In this document: piece after piece, positions 26,978 to 36,478 of the stretch
Layout of the letters: the number at the start of each line of letters is the position of its first letter
How positions within the stretch are numbered: position 1 is the first letter of the stretch
Assembly: GCA_913058245.1 (NCBI GenBank)
Contig: CAJXQJ010000008.1
Location: 1-64,000 of the forward strand
DNA from: an uncultured Colwellia sp.
GTDB lineage: Bacteria; Pseudomonadota; Gammaproteobacteria; Enterobacterales; Alteromonadaceae
Direction of reading: 5' to 3'
DNA: 64,000 nt
Made by a program: the position numbers and the translations under genes
Notes under the pieces: model-generated
Told to the model about the DNA's origin: nothing
The model's input: the letters and a program-made list of their open reading frames with translations, nothing else
Databases searched by the model: none

Positions 26978-27811
26978 TTATTCTTGTGTAATATTAACGC
27001 CTTTTTCCAATAACTTAATGAGTGCATCAACATCAAGTAATGCGCACATGCGATCTTTCACTAAACCCGCTAACCAGGGACGTTTACTGGGTGAGTCTAA
27101 CCATTTTACATCTTCTTGTTTTAAAGTAACGGTATCAACTAAGTGTTCTGCTGATAATCCCCAGGAAGAGTTATTAAGCATAATAACGTATTGATACTTC
27201 AACGCTGCTAATAATTTATCGTTGCACTTCTCAGGCATCACCCAACGTGCGGTGTCAACGACATTTATCTTTTCATCGCGGCGTAACATGACCCCTTGAA
27301 ACCATTCGGGCTTCCCCATTAAGGCTGTAGTTTTATCACTATTATGAATACCACCAAGTTCGATTAATGGTACGGCTATCATCAAGCCTGCAACGTCAAA
27401 AAACATTGCTTGGAAGTCACCTTGTCGATAATTTTTTTGCTGCGTTTTTTCAAAGCCCCCCGCACTTTTTCGTGTCGAAATTTCATCAGCTTTAGCTTTT
27501 TGAATCTTATTTGATTCTATAGCTTTATCAGCAGCAACTTTATTAGTAGGTTTTTCCGATGCTTTTGGCTGATGCTCGACATTAACTGCGTTAGTTTGAG
27601 GGCCTTTACGTTCAACTTTTGCGTTACTACTTTCTGCCGGAATTTGCTCTTTTGCAACACTTGGTAGGCTAACTTTATTTAGTAATTGTTCTATTGGCTG
27701 GGCTTGCTTTTCCTTTACAGGCACAGTTATAGACTCATCAGCTTCTTCGGTAAGCAGCTCAGACAAATAGGTCTGCATTAATTGTTTACTGGCAGCTAAA
27801 GACTTCGACAT
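26978..27811 (-). CDS. parP: CheW-domain polar array protein (ParP-like)
   Basis: A 277-residue protein with two parts. Residues 1-130 are low-complexity, Lys/Ala/Glu-rich and probably disordered; residues about 132-270 are a divergent CheW-like domain (FQAMFFDVAGLMIAVPLIELGG, GMLRR-like GVMLRRDEKINVVDTARW, YVIMLNNSSWGLSAEHL). It lies between parC and cheW. In Vibrio this position encodes ParP, whose CheW-like AIF domain binds CheA and ties arrays to the ParC/HubP pole. The same role is inferred here. The start overlaps nothing; parC stops 4 nt upstream. Confidence 0.8.
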   Translation of the reverse strand: MSKSLAASKQLMQTYLSELLTEEADESITVPVKEKQAQPIEQLLNKVSLPSVAKEQIPAESSNAKVERKGPQTNAVNVEHQPKASEKPTNKVAADKAIESNKIQKAKADEISTRKSAGGFEKTQQKNYRQGDFQAMFFDVAGLMIAVPLIELGGIHNSDKTTALMGKPEWFQGVMLRRDEKINVVDTARWVMPEKCNDKLLAALKYQYVIMLNNSSWGLSAEHLVDTVTLKQEDVKWLDSPSKRPWLAGLVKDRMCALLDVDALIKLLEKGVNITQE

Positions 27812-27815
27812 TGAT

Positions 27816-28592
27816 TTACTTACTCACTGATTTTAAATGTACTAAATATTTTAGTAGGTTGCTATACGCTATGATACCACGAGAATTTGGTGCATAATCT
27901 GATGGTACTTTTTGTGCAACGCTGGCGTTGCGAAAATTTGTATCAATAGGAACTACACCTGGCCAGACTGCCTCGCCATATAATTCTTGCAGTTTTCGAT
28001 ACGTTAGTAACGATGCCTTAGTGCGTTTATCAAACATGGTAGGCACTATAGTATATTGAAATGATTGGGCTTGCTCACCTTGCATAATATCGAGTGTTTT
28101 CATCATTCGATCTAAACCTTTCAACGCTAAAAACTCTGTTTGAACTGGCACAACGATACGTTCACAGGCAGCTAAAGCATTAACCATCAGCACACCAAGA
28201 ATTGGCGGACAATCAATTAACACATAATCATATTCGTCTGATATTTGCTGCATTGCCTTTTTCAGTACTAAGCCCATTCCACCTTTGTTGCCCAGCGAAC
28301 GGTCTAATGTTGCTAAGCCCATCGTTGCCGGCAAAATATCGATATTCTCATAATGCGTTGGACACAGACTTTGCATAATTTGCTCTTTAGTTGATACTTG
28401 CAGAAACAAATCGTAAACACTTAAGTCTAAATCTTCAGATTCAATACCAAAATAGTAGCTTAGAGATGCATGCGGATCGGTATCAACTAACAGCACGCGA
28501 TAACCTTTTTCCGCTAATAAACCGGCAAGCGAAATAGTAGATGTGGTTTTACCAACTCCACCTTTTTGATTTGCTACTGTCCAAACTACCAA
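27816..28592 (-). CDS. parC: ParA-family ATPase for polar placement of chemosensory arrays (ParC/Soj-like)
   Basis: A 258-residue ParA/Soj-type ATPase. Deviant Walker A KGGVGKTTSTISLA, DTDPHASLSYYFG, Walker B VLIDCPPILG. It starts at TTG (28592), since the conserved start VVWTVANQKGGVGKTT follows directly and AGGA lies 7 nt upstream. No parB or parS is near, so it is not a plasmid or chromosome partition system; the che operon position points to ParC, the Vibrio ATPase that brings CheA/ParP to the old pole. Pseudomonas has an equivalent gene at the same place. Confidence 0.86.
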   Translation of the reverse strand: MVVWTVANQKGGVGKTTSTISLAGLLAEKGYRVLLVDTDPHASLSYYFGIESEDLDLSVYDLFLQVSTKEQIMQSLCPTHYENIDILPATMGLATLDRSLGNKGGMGLVLKKAMQQISDEYDYVLIDCPPILGVLMVNALAACERIVVPVQTEFLALKGLDRMMKTLDIMQGEQAQSFQYTIVPTMFDKRTKASLLTYRKLQELYGEAVWPGVVPIDTNFRNASVAQKVPSDYAPNSRGIIAYSNLLKYLVHLKSVSK

Positions 28593-28604
28593 TTGAGTGT
28601 CCTA

Positions 28605-29594
28605 TTAGTTATTGTCGGTTTCGTTACTACTAGTGTTTTCACTATCTTCATCAACTCGGGTGGTAATACGAATCCCACCATTTTCAAGTCGAATAATGCG
28701 AATTTCTTCTTCAGCACCTGCGTCAGTATCAACTTGTTTAATCGCCTCAACATCTTTCACAGAAATTGTTGGTGTTGCTAATAAGTTGGCTTTTTCTAAG
28801 CCGTACTTTGAAATTGCAATAACCACTCTTCTATTTTTCGCTCTTCCCGTTGCTGTTGCATTATCAGCATTCGGATAATATTGACCATAACCTTCGATAG
28901 CCATACGAGCAGGGTTTAAAGTAAGCTCTTCCAAAACTCGTAATATTGCTGTTGCTCTAAATACCGACAGTTCCCAATTTGAAGTAAATATTTCTGTCGA
29001 TATAGGCTGATTGTCAGTATACCCTCTTACACGAATATAATTAGTCGTACTGGCAATCACCTGATAAATAACAGCCAAAATATCGCGTGCCGCATTAGTA
29101 GGTGAAGATGAGCCACTGGGGAACAATAATCCACTATTTAGCTCTATCTCTAGCCAGTCACCATCAACCTGCAATTGCGCGTAGCCAGATTCAACCAATT
29201 CATATAAAGCTTCATGCAGTTCTTTTTCTAACGACGTCAGCGTTGTGCCTACCTGTGCGTCAGATACATTCGATAAGGTAACCTCGCCTTCAACTAATTC
29301 AGGACCTGCAACATCTAGGATACCATTACCAAATAGTCGCTTATTTGTTTTAGAACTATTTACTGGCAGAATATCATCACCATGACCACGATTTTTAGGA
29401 AGTTCTTCATTGGCTTGGAAAACACGGCCAATAGATTCTGTTGCTGTTTCAAAAGGCTCTTCGTTGACCATAGCCATAGCATACAGCACGACAAAAAGAG
29501 CAAACAGTAAAGTCATATAATCGGCGTATGATACTAACCAACGTTCAACGTTGTCGTTTTCTACCGAGTGACGCCTTGCCCGCAGCCGGTTCAT
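28605..29594 (-). CDS. motD: Flagellar stator protein MotB/MotD
   Basis: A 329-residue MotB-family protein. The proton-channel helix holds the essential Asp (SYADYMTLLFALFVVLYAM, Asp25). A periplasmic linker of about 130 residues leads to an OmpA-like peptidoglycan-binding domain (RVRGYTDNQPIST, NWELSVFRATAILRVLEEL, YGQYYPNADNATATGRAKNRR). The acidic C-terminus (VDEDSENTSSNETDN) is extra. Its start overlaps the motC stop by 4 nt (ATGA). Placement inside the che operon equals MotCD of Pseudomonas, a stator set additional to MotAB in that genus. Ion type (H+ or Na+) cannot be settled here. Confidence 0.92.
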   Translation of the reverse strand: MNRLRARRHSVENDNVERWLVSYADYMTLLFALFVVLYAMAMVNEEPFETATESIGRVFQANEELPKNRGHGDDILPVNSSKTNKRLFGNGILDVAGPELVEGEVTLSNVSDAQVGTTLTSLEKELHEALYELVESGYAQLQVDGDWLEIELNSGLLFPSGSSSPTNAARDILAVIYQVIASTTNYIRVRGYTDNQPISTEIFTSNWELSVFRATAILRVLEELTLNPARMAIEGYGQYYPNADNATATGRAKNRRVVIAISKYGLEKANLLATPTISVKDVEAIKQVDTDAGAEEEIRIIRLENGGIRITTRVDEDSENTSSNETDNN

Positions 29595-30337
29595 TGCTCT
29601 AACCGAAACGCCGATAGTTTATTTTCAATAGCATGAGGATTCTCAGCTATAGCAATAGCAACTAACCCTTCGGTCATCATCTCTCGATACATAGTTTGCT
29701 GGTGCACAATTGCTTTTATTTTATTTGCAATAGGTAAGTAAATTAGGTTTGCAAATCCGACACCATATATGGTTGCAACGAATGCTGTTGCAATACCTTG
29801 TCCAAGTAATTGTGGATCAGCCAGGTTTGACATGGCATGAATTAAACCTAAGACAGCGCCAAGAATACCAATAGTTGGACTATAACCTCCCATAGATTCA
29901 AAAACATGGGCTGAGCGTAGGTTATGTTCGCGGTATAAATCTAAATCCAGCTCTAATGAAACTCTCAAATTGTCAACTTCAACACCGTCAACAAGCAGGT
30001 TTAACCCTTTATTAATAAAGAAATCATTTTCTTCTTCGGCAATATGCTCTAATGATAAAAAACCTGATTCCCGAGCTTTTTCAGCCCAAGTAACAACCGA
30101 CTCTATCCCCTGTTCAACATCATATTTAGGTGCTATCACTATCCATTTCAATAAGCTCATGGCATGAAAGAATTGGCTTTGCGACGACTGCAACATCACA
30201 GCCCCCATAGTTCCGCCAAAAACAATAATAAATGCAGGTAATTCAAGCAGCGAAACAACAGCGCCACCATCAATCATAAAACCTAAGTAAATTGCCAAAA
30301 CTGCAATAACTAGCCCTGATATACTCAATTTATCCAT
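29591..30337 (-). CDS. motC: Flagellar stator protein MotA/MotC
   Basis: A 248-residue MotA/ExbB-family inner-membrane protein with four hydrophobic helices ([77 protein letters not shown]). The cytoplasmic loop carries the charged residues that meet FliG. The open frame extends 23 codons further upstream, but the ATG at 30337 has AAGGA 8 nt before it and yields the normal family N-terminus MDKLSISG. It overlaps the cheB stop by 8 nt, so translation is coupled. Confidence 0.93.
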   Translation of the reverse strand: MDKLSISGLVIAVLAIYLGFMIDGGAVVSLLELPAFIIVFGGTMGAVMLQSSQSQFFHAMSLLKWIVIAPKYDVEQGIESVVTWAEKARESGFLSLEHIAEEENDFFINKGLNLLVDGVEVDNLRVSLELDLDLYREHNLRSAHVFESMGGYSPTIGILGAVLGLIHAMSNLADPQLLGQGIATAFVATIYGVGFANLIYLPIANKIKAIVHQQTMYREMMTEGLVAIAIAENPHAIENKLSAFRLEQ

Positions 30338-31454
30338 GCTGTATTTCCTTGAGAATTGCAGATGGAATGCTTTCAATTGCCAGAGATAGTTCAGATATTC
30401 CTGCAACGGTCACCGCTTGCGGCATACCATAAACTACACAAGACTCCTCGTCTTGTGCCCAAATTGTTGCACCTTTATTTTTTAATAATCGAGAACCATC
30501 TCGACCATCTGCGCCCATACCGGTAAGAATAATACCTAAAACATTACCACCAAAAACTTTCGCGGCAGAGCCAAAACTAATATCCACACTTGGCTTAAAA
30601 GCAATTCTTTCTGAATCGTCTTCTAATATTCTTAATTTTGGTGCATTTTCTGTACCATCAATAACCATTTGTTTACCGCCTGGTGCTAAATAAGCACAAC
30701 CTGGTTTAAGAATGTCACCGGAATCAGCCTGCTTAACATTGATTTTACACAATGCATTCAATCGGTTAGCAAAAGCCAGCGTAAATGCCGCAGGCATGTG
30801 TTGCACCATAATAATGGGTAATGGAAAATTTTCAGGAAGTTGGCTAAGTAACTTTTGTAATGCTACAGGGCCACCAGTTGATGTACCGATCGCCAATAAT
30901 TTGTAAGGTTTTCCAGAGCTTTTTTTAATTGTTTGAACGGGGCGTTCAACACGTTGTGTAGAGCTCAAAGGTGGGGTAGCGGCACTCGTTGTTTTTGGTT
31001 GTTTTTCACTTCGAGCACGAGAGCGAAAGGTTGATATTCTCGGTAACCTACCCGCTTTTTTACGGGCAAGTTGCACCACGCGTTGACGGAGTAAACTACC
31101 CGCATCTTCTGTATTCTTAGCTATTTCATTAAATTTTTTCGGTAAGAAGTCTAATGCGCCTGCATCTAATGCTTCTAACGTTGCTTTAGCGCCAGAATGC
31201 GTTAACGAAGAAAACATAATAATGGCTGTAGGTGCTTTAGCCATTATTTGTTTCACTGCATCAATGCCATTTAATAATGGCATTTCAATATCCATAGTAA
31301 TGACATCAGGTTTTAAGGCAATAGCCTTTTCTACTGCATCAATACCATTTACCGCGACATCAACAACTTCAAGATCAGGATCTTTATTGAGAATATCCGT
31401 AACTCGGCGTCGAAAAAAACTGGAGTCATCAACCACCAAAACTTTAAAGGACAT
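30330..31454 (-). CDS. cheB: Chemotaxis protein-glutamate methylesterase/deamidase CheB
   Basis: A 374-residue two-domain protein. The receiver domain (1-125) has Asp55 in [13 protein letters not shown] as phospho-acceptor. A basic linker (about 130-180) leads to the methylesterase domain with the Ser of [15 protein letters not shown], the His of [13 protein letters not shown] and the Asp of [14 protein letters not shown]. It demethylates receptors during adaptation and is activated by CheA. It follows cheA by 45 nt and overlaps motC. Confidence 0.96.
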   Translation of the reverse strand: MSFKVLVVDDSSFFRRRVTDILNKDPDLEVVDVAVNGIDAVEKAIALKPDVITMDIEMPLLNGIDAVKQIMAKAPTAIIMFSSLTHSGAKATLEALDAGALDFLPKKFNEIAKNTEDAGSLLRQRVVQLARKKAGRLPRISTFRSRARSEKQPKTTSAATPPLSSTQRVERPVQTIKKSSGKPYKLLAIGTSTGGPVALQKLLSQLPENFPLPIIMVQHMPAAFTLAFANRLNALCKINVKQADSGDILKPGCAYLAPGGKQMVIDGTENAPKLRILEDDSERIAFKPSVDISFGSAAKVFGGNVLGIILTGMGADGRDGSRLLKNKGATIWAQDEESCVVYGMPQAVTVAGISELSLAIESIPSAILKEIQHG

Positions 31455-31499
31455 TTACAATCTCTTTCCTATTTTTACGTATTATGAAGTATTACCTAT

Positions 31500-33635
31500 T
31501 TATGAGCGTAACTTTTTATTTACTATCGATTTTTTAGCGTAATATTTAAGCATATTTGGCACATCAATAATTAAAGCAATACCGCCATCACTGGTAATTG
31601 TTGCTCCTGCCATACCTGGCGTACCATGTAACAATCTATCTAGTGGCTTAATTACCACTTCTTCTTGGCCAATTAGGCTGTCAACAACAAAGCCTACTTG
31701 TTGATTGCCTAATTGCACGATTACCACATGACCTCGATCACGTGGTTTATCAACATAATCACGCACTAACCATTGATCCAAATAGAACAATGGAATCGCT
31801 TTTTCACGAACAATAATCGTTAGCTGACCATCAACAATATTGGTAGAAGTTAAGTCCAAATGGAAAATTTCATTGACTGCCGCAAGTGGCAAGGCAAATG
31901 TTTGCTTACCGACAACAACCATTAAGGTCGGCAAAATGGCTAACGTTAATGGGACTTTAATTTCAAGTATAGTACCAACCCCCATTTCAGAGTCGATGTT
32001 AACAGTACCATTTAATTGTGTGATCTTAGTTTTAACCACATCCATACCAACGCCTCGACCAGAGACTTCTGATATTTCAGTTTTGGTAGAAAATCCAGGT
32101 GCGAAAATTAGGCTAAACGCTTCTTTATCTGGCATGCGCGCGGCTGCATCTGCGTCTAGCACGCCACGTTCAATCGCGATTTCCTTCAGTTTTTCTGCAT
32201 TCATACCGGCACCATCATCACGAATGGTTAATAAGATATGATCACCTTCTTGTGAGGCAGATAGAACAACAACACCTTCACGTGGCTTGCCTGATGCTTC
32301 ACGTTTAGCTGGCTCTTCAATACCGTGATCAACAGAGTTACGAACTAAATGCACCAATGGATCAGCTAAGGCCTCAACCAAGTTTTTATCTAAATCGGTA
32401 TCTTCACCTTCTAAAACTAACTTAATTTCTTTATTTAAACTACGCGCCAAGTCACGAACAACACGAGGAAAACGACCAAAGACCTTTTTAATAGGTTGCA
32501 TGCGGGTTTTCATTACCGCACCCTGTAAATCAGTTGTTACCGCATCTAAATTAGATACAGCCTTGGTTAGTTCTTCATCTTCTTTGGTCATACCTAAGCT
32601 AGTAAGGCGATTTCGTACCAAGACAAGTTCACCAACCATATTCATAATTTGATCTAGGCGTTTGGTATCAACACGAACAGTTGTTTCACCTTGAGATGCG
32701 ACAGGTGTAGCCTTTTTATCTTTAGCTGGCGCAGATTTATTTTCAGCAGGTTTACTTGCCGCTGGTGCTTTAACCGGTGCTTTTTTAACAGCAGGATTTG
32801 GTTTAGGTGTTGGCTTCGCAGCAGGCTTTATTTCTGGAGCAGCAGCTGGTGCTTTTGGCGCTTGCCCTTTGCCATGTAATTCATCTAATAATGATTCAAA
32901 TTCATCATCATTAATCTCATCAGATGAGCTTTGCGGGCTGGGGGTATTGGTATTAGTTGCTACCGCTGGAGAAAATGCGCCCTGTCCATGCAATTCATCT
33001 AGTAATGACTCAAACTCGTCATCTGAAATATCATCACTGTTAACATTATTCGTTGCAGTTGTAGGCTGTGCAACTGGCTCAGGTGATGATGCGCTAGGTG
33101 CACCACTGCCATGTAATTCATCTAACAGGCGTTCAAACTCATCTTCTGTCATTTCATCGCTTGAACCTGCTGCCGGTTCGGCAACTGCAGGCTCAGGCTC
33201 AACTTCAGGTTCCGCTACAATTTCTTGAGCCGCAGCTTCATTACCTTCGGGCTCAGATAAACGATGTAATTCTGCTAGGAGTTGTGGATCTGCTGTTGAA
33301 AGTGGCTCTTGATTTTGCACTTGTGCAAACATTTCATTGATCGTATCAAGCGCCTGTAAAATAACGTCCATTAATTCTGATGTAACTGCACGCTGATTAT
33401 TTCTTAAGGTATCAAATACATTTTCAGCACCATGACAGGCATCAACTAAATTAGTTAATGATAAAAAACCAGCACCGCCTTTAACGGTGTGAAAACCTCT
33501 AAAAATAGCATTTAATAAATCAGCATTATCAGGATCATTTTCAAGTTCGACTAATTGCTCCGACAAGCTCTCAAGTATTTCTCCAGCTTCGATTAAAAAA
33601 TCCTGAAGAATTTCTTCATCTTGTTCAAATGACAT
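31500..33635 (-). CDS. cheA: Chemotaxis histidine kinase CheA with three internal acidic repeats
   Basis: A 711-residue CheA. P1 Hpt domain with His49 in FRGFHTVKGGAGF; then a disordered 130-355 region that replaces a folded P2; P3 dimer helices from about 360; P4 kinase with HLVRNSVDHGIE, RDDGAGM and GRGVGMDVV; P5 CheW-like from about 570. The linker holds three copies of DEFE[RS]LLDELHG at residues 165-176, 206-217 and 244-255, followed by an Ala/Pro/Lys-rich stretch. The repeats resemble the CheY-binding peptides of FliM and CheZ. In Vibrio the equivalent region is described as the domain (LID) that engages ParP/ParC. Confidence 0.96.
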   Translation of the reverse strand: MSFEQDEEILQDFLIEAGEILESLSEQLVELENDPDNADLLNAIFRGFHTVKGGAGFLSLTNLVDACHGAENVFDTLRNNQRAVTSELMDVILQALDTINEMFAQVQNQEPLSTADPQLLAELHRLSEPEGNEAAAQEIVAEPEVEPEPAVAEPAAGSSDEMTEDEFERLLDELHGSGAPSASSPEPVAQPTTATNNVNSDDISDDEFESLLDELHGQGAFSPAVATNTNTPSPQSSSDEINDDEFESLLDELHGKGQAPKAPAAAPEIKPAAKPTPKPNPAVKKAPVKAPAASKPAENKSAPAKDKKATPVASQGETTVRVDTKRLDQIMNMVGELVLVRNRLTSLGMTKEDEELTKAVSNLDAVTTDLQGAVMKTRMQPIKKVFGRFPRVVRDLARSLNKEIKLVLEGEDTDLDKNLVEALADPLVHLVRNSVDHGIEEPAKREASGKPREGVVVLSASQEGDHILLTIRDDGAGMNAEKLKEIAIERGVLDADAAARMPDKEAFSLIFAPGFSTKTEISEVSGRGVGMDVVKTKITQLNGTVNIDSEMGVGTILEIKVPLTLAILPTLMVVVGKQTFALPLAAVNEIFHLDLTSTNIVDGQLTIIVREKAIPLFYLDQWLVRDYVDKPRDRGHVVIVQLGNQQVGFVVDSLIGQEEVVIKPLDRLLHGTPGMAGATITSDGGIALIIDVPNMLKYYAKKSIVNKKLRS

Positions 33636-33648
33636 TCAATAACTCCTA

Positions 33649-34392
33649 TTAGAAACCTAAACTTGATAATAAGTCATCAACGTCATCCTGATCTGAGACA
33701 ACATCAGTGCGATTTTCAGTGTTTACAATTGGGCCTTCAACTAAGTTTTCACCTACGCTTGGTCTGCTAGCTGCTTTTGCTTCTTCCGATGAGATACCAA
33801 AAGCCGTTAGCATATTAATTAAACTTTCTTCAACTTCATGCACTAAATCAATAACTTTGCGTATAACTTGCCCAGTCAAATCTTGGAAGTCTTGTGCCAT
33901 TAATACGTCAGTCATCAAACTATGCATATGGCCAGTTTCTTTCTCCGTGGTTTTAAGCAAAGTGTCAATATCACGACATAATGCTTTAAATTCACCAACA
34001 TCGAGATCGTTATGCATTAGCTTCTGCCACATTGGATTGACTGTACTAATTTGTTGCTGAATATTGTCCACGACAGGAAAAATAGACTCCACCGCATCCA
34101 TGGTTTTATTAGCGGCTTCTTCTGTACGACTAATAACAAAATTCAGTCGCTCTTTAGCATCAGGTATATCAGCCGTAGCGAGATCGTTCAACCGACTGTC
34201 TACTTGAAAGTTGTTTAGAGAGTCGTGAAGTTGACGGGTTAGCTTACCTATTTCTGCAAACAACTCTGAGTTGATTGGATTTTGAATTTCCGCAATCAAT
34301 TCGTTTGCTTTGTCTTGCTGGTCCGTCTCTAGGTATTCAACCAATAATTTAGCTTGTTCCAACGAAACATCGACACTTGCATTTGTAGTCAT
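33649..34392 (-). CDS. cheZ: CheY-P phosphatase CheZ
   Basis: A 247-residue helical protein. The catalytic Gln sits in LMAQDFQDLTGQVIRKVIDL, the standard CheZ active-site helix. The last residues DQDDVDDLLSSLGF match the C-terminal CheY-binding peptide of E. coli CheZ. It lies between cheY (29 nt) and cheA (13 nt). Confidence 0.96.
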   Translation of the reverse strand: MTTNASVDVSLEQAKLLVEYLETDQQDKANELIAEIQNPINSELFAEIGKLTRQLHDSLNNFQVDSRLNDLATADIPDAKERLNFVISRTEEAANKTMDAVESIFPVVDNIQQQISTVNPMWQKLMHNDLDVGEFKALCRDIDTLLKTTEKETGHMHSLMTDVLMAQDFQDLTGQVIRKVIDLVHEVEESLINMLTAFGISSEEAKAASRPSVGENLVEGPIVNTENRTDVVSDQDDVDDLLSSLGF

Positions 34393-34421
34393 GTGAAGTC
34401 CTTGCGTAGCAAAATTATTGA

Positions 34422-34805
34422 TTAACCAAGGCGCTCAAAAATTTTGTCGAGCTTAGTATTTAGTGTTGCTGCAGTGAATGGCTTAACAATGTAACCATTA
34501 ACACCCGCTTGTGCCGCCATGACAATTTGCTCTTTTTTCGCTTCGGCTGTCACCATTAACACTGGAATATGAGACAATTTCGCGTCAGCTCTAATTGCTT
34601 TTAGTAAATCAATCCCTTGCATACCTGGCATGTTCCAGTCAGTAACAACAAAATCGTAATCACCTTCTTTCAACATAGGCAATGCGGTACTACCATCATC
34701 AGCCTCTGAAATGTTAGTGAAGCCAATATCGCGTAACAAATTTTTGATTATACGTCTCATTGTTGAGAAATCATCAACAACAAGTACTTTCATATTTTTA
34801 TCCAA
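34422..34805 (-). CDS. cheY: Chemotaxis response regulator CheY (TTG start)
   Basis: A 127-residue single-domain receiver. Phospho-acceptor Asp56 is in [12 protein letters not shown]; the acidic pair is Asp11/Asp12; Thr/Lys switch residues are in VTAEAK and [10 protein letters not shown]. An ATG lies at 34826 and another at 34793, but the TTG at 34805 is preceded by a strong GGAGG five to six nt away and gives (M)[13 protein letters not shown], the canonical start in Shewanella and Pseudomonas. CheY-P binds FliM and FliN to change rotation. It lies 51 nt after fliA. Confidence 0.95.
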   Translation of the reverse strand: MDKNMKVLVVDDFSTMRRIIKNLLRDIGFTNISEADDGSTALPMLKEGDYDFVVTDWNMPGMQGIDLLKAIRADAKLSHIPVLMVTAEAKKEQIVMAAQAGVNGYIVKPFTAATLNTKLDKIFERLG

Positions 34806-34855
34806 GGCACCCTCCGGTGAGAACATTTAAAATTCTAACAATAACGTTATTCTAC

Positions 34856-35569
34856 TTAACTTTGCCATGATTGCATACGTGCTTTTAAACGATGCATCGC
34901 CTGGCTATGTATTTGGCTTACCCTTGATTCACTAACATCAAGCACTTGGCCTATTTCCCTAAGGTTTAATTCTTCATCGTAATACAGAGACAGTACTAAA
35001 GCTTCTCGCTCGGGTAAAGTAGAAATACATTCAGCTAAAGACTTTTTAAAGACGCTTTGTTCAATACTAGCGTATGGGTCATCTTGATGATGGCTTTCAG
35101 CTAAATCAAGCGCATCTTCACTAACCCCAAGATCTTCTATGCCTAATATTTTACCTGAACTAACTTCATTAAGCATATGATGGTAGTCATTTAATGAAAT
35201 TTCAAGTTTTTCAGAGACTTCAGCATCCGTAACATCACGACCATATTCTGCTTCTAAGCTTTTTATAGCTTCACTGATCATACGACTATTTTTGTGAACT
35301 GAGCGCGGCACCCAGTCGCCACGGCGGATTTCGTCTAGCATAGCGCCACGAATTCGAATACCAGCGAAGGTTTCAAAACTTGCCCCTTTGCTGTTATCAA
35401 AATTATTTGCTGCTTCTAAAAGCCCGATCATTCCCGATTGAATAAGATCGTCAACGATAACACTGGCAGGTAGACGAGCAAGTAAATGGTAAGCAATACG
35501 TTTTACTAAGACGGTATGCTGTTCTAATAAAGCAGATTTATCAACACTGTAAGCATGTAATTTAACCAC
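34856..35569 (-). CDS. fliA: Flagellar sigma factor FliA (sigma-28)
   Basis: A 237-residue sigma-70-family factor of the FliA class. Region 2 has DDLIQSGMIGLLEAANNFD and FETFAGIRIRGAMLDEIRR with GDWVPRSVHKNSR; region 4 has LPEREALVLSLYYDEELNLREIG-type helix-turn-helix ending RVSQIHSQAMHRLKARM. It directs late genes such as flagellin and chemotaxis receptors. The start is GTG. It is the last gene of flhA-flhF-flhG-fliA in the usual order. Its anti-sigma factor FlgM is not in the window. Confidence 0.96.
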   Translation of the reverse strand: MVKLHAYSVDKSALLEQHTVLVKRIAYHLLARLPASVIVDDLIQSGMIGLLEAANNFDNSKGASFETFAGIRIRGAMLDEIRRGDWVPRSVHKNSRMISEAIKSLEAEYGRDVTDAEVSEKLEISLNDYHHMLNEVSSGKILGIEDLGVSEDALDLAESHHQDDPYASIEQSVFKKSLAECISTLPEREALVLSLYYDEELNLREIGQVLDVSESRVSQIHSQAMHRLKARMQSWQS

Positions 35570-35591
35570 TCTAACTCGCTCGCTTTGTTGG

Positions 35592-36434
35592 TTAGTGTTC
35601 TAACAATTGCTCGATAAAGAACTCTAGGTGACCCGAAGGTTGTTGCGGTACTGGCCAACTCATTAAGTTGTTAGCTAGTGCTTTAAAGCCCATTGAAGCT
35701 GGCGATTCAGGAAATGCTTCAACAATTGCTTGTTGTTTCCTAACAGATCTACGAATATTTTCATCAAACGGTATTACCGCGACAAGCTCTAACGCTACAT
35801 CTAAAAATCGATCCGTAACTTTTGAAAGTTTTGCAAATAGCTGCTGCCCTTCTTTCGGGCTTCTTACCATATTGGCAACAACTTTAAATTTAAATACACC
35901 ATGATCACGACTCAGTAACTTCATGAGTGCGTAACAATCGGTAATTGAGGTAGGTTCATCACATACCACCAATAATACGTCTTGTGATGCTCGGCAAAAA
36001 CTCAACACCATATCAGAGATACCTGCAGCGGTATCAACAATCAAAACGTCAAACTTCGTATGCATATCACTAAATGCACGAATCAGCCCAGCATGCTCAG
36101 AAGGTGTTAAATCCACCATAGATTGCGTGCCTGATGTCGCTGGAATTATATTTATGCCACCTGGGCCTTGGATAATAATATCATCAAGTTCACATTCACC
36201 AGATAATACATGAGATAAATTACGTTGTACGCGTAAGCCTAACATCACGTCAACGTTAGCAAGACCTAAATCGGCATCAAGCACTAACACTCGTTTGCCT
36301 AACTTAGCTAAAGAAATAGAGGTATTTAACGAAACGTTGGTTTTACCAACACCACCTTTACCACCGGAAACTGCTATGACTTTAATTTGTTGAGAATCTT
36401 GCATTTTTCTTAAGCCACTCGCTTGATCTATCAT
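35592..36434 (-). CDS. flhG: Flagellar number regulator FlhG (FleN)
   Basis: A 280-residue MinD/ParA-type ATPase. Deviant Walker A SGGKGGVGKTNVSLN; DADLGLANVDVMLGL; Walker B VLIVDTAAGIS. It restrains FlrA/FleQ and FlhF so that one polar flagellum is built, and carries the N-terminal DQASGLRKM motif that stimulates FlhF GTPase. It lies between flhF and fliA. Confidence 0.96.
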   Translation of the reverse strand: MIDQASGLRKMQDSQQIKVIAVSGGKGGVGKTNVSLNTSISLAKLGKRVLVLDADLGLANVDVMLGLRVQRNLSHVLSGECELDDIIIQGPGGINIIPATSGTQSMVDLTPSEHAGLIRAFSDMHTKFDVLIVDTAAGISDMVLSFCRASQDVLLVVCDEPTSITDCYALMKLLSRDHGVFKFKVVANMVRSPKEGQQLFAKLSKVTDRFLDVALELVAVIPFDENIRRSVRKQQAIVEAFPESPASMGFKALANNLMSWPVPQQPSGHLEFFIEQLLEH

Positions 36435-36478
36435 CTATGTAACTTCTCTTTAAAACATCGCTGCCGTTATCAAAACAG

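Noticed and set aside
32869..33228. A 119-codon plus-strand frame opposite cheA.
   Set aside because: It is Ser/Asn-rich text produced by the acidic repeats of CheA read antisense; no ribosome site and no independent support.
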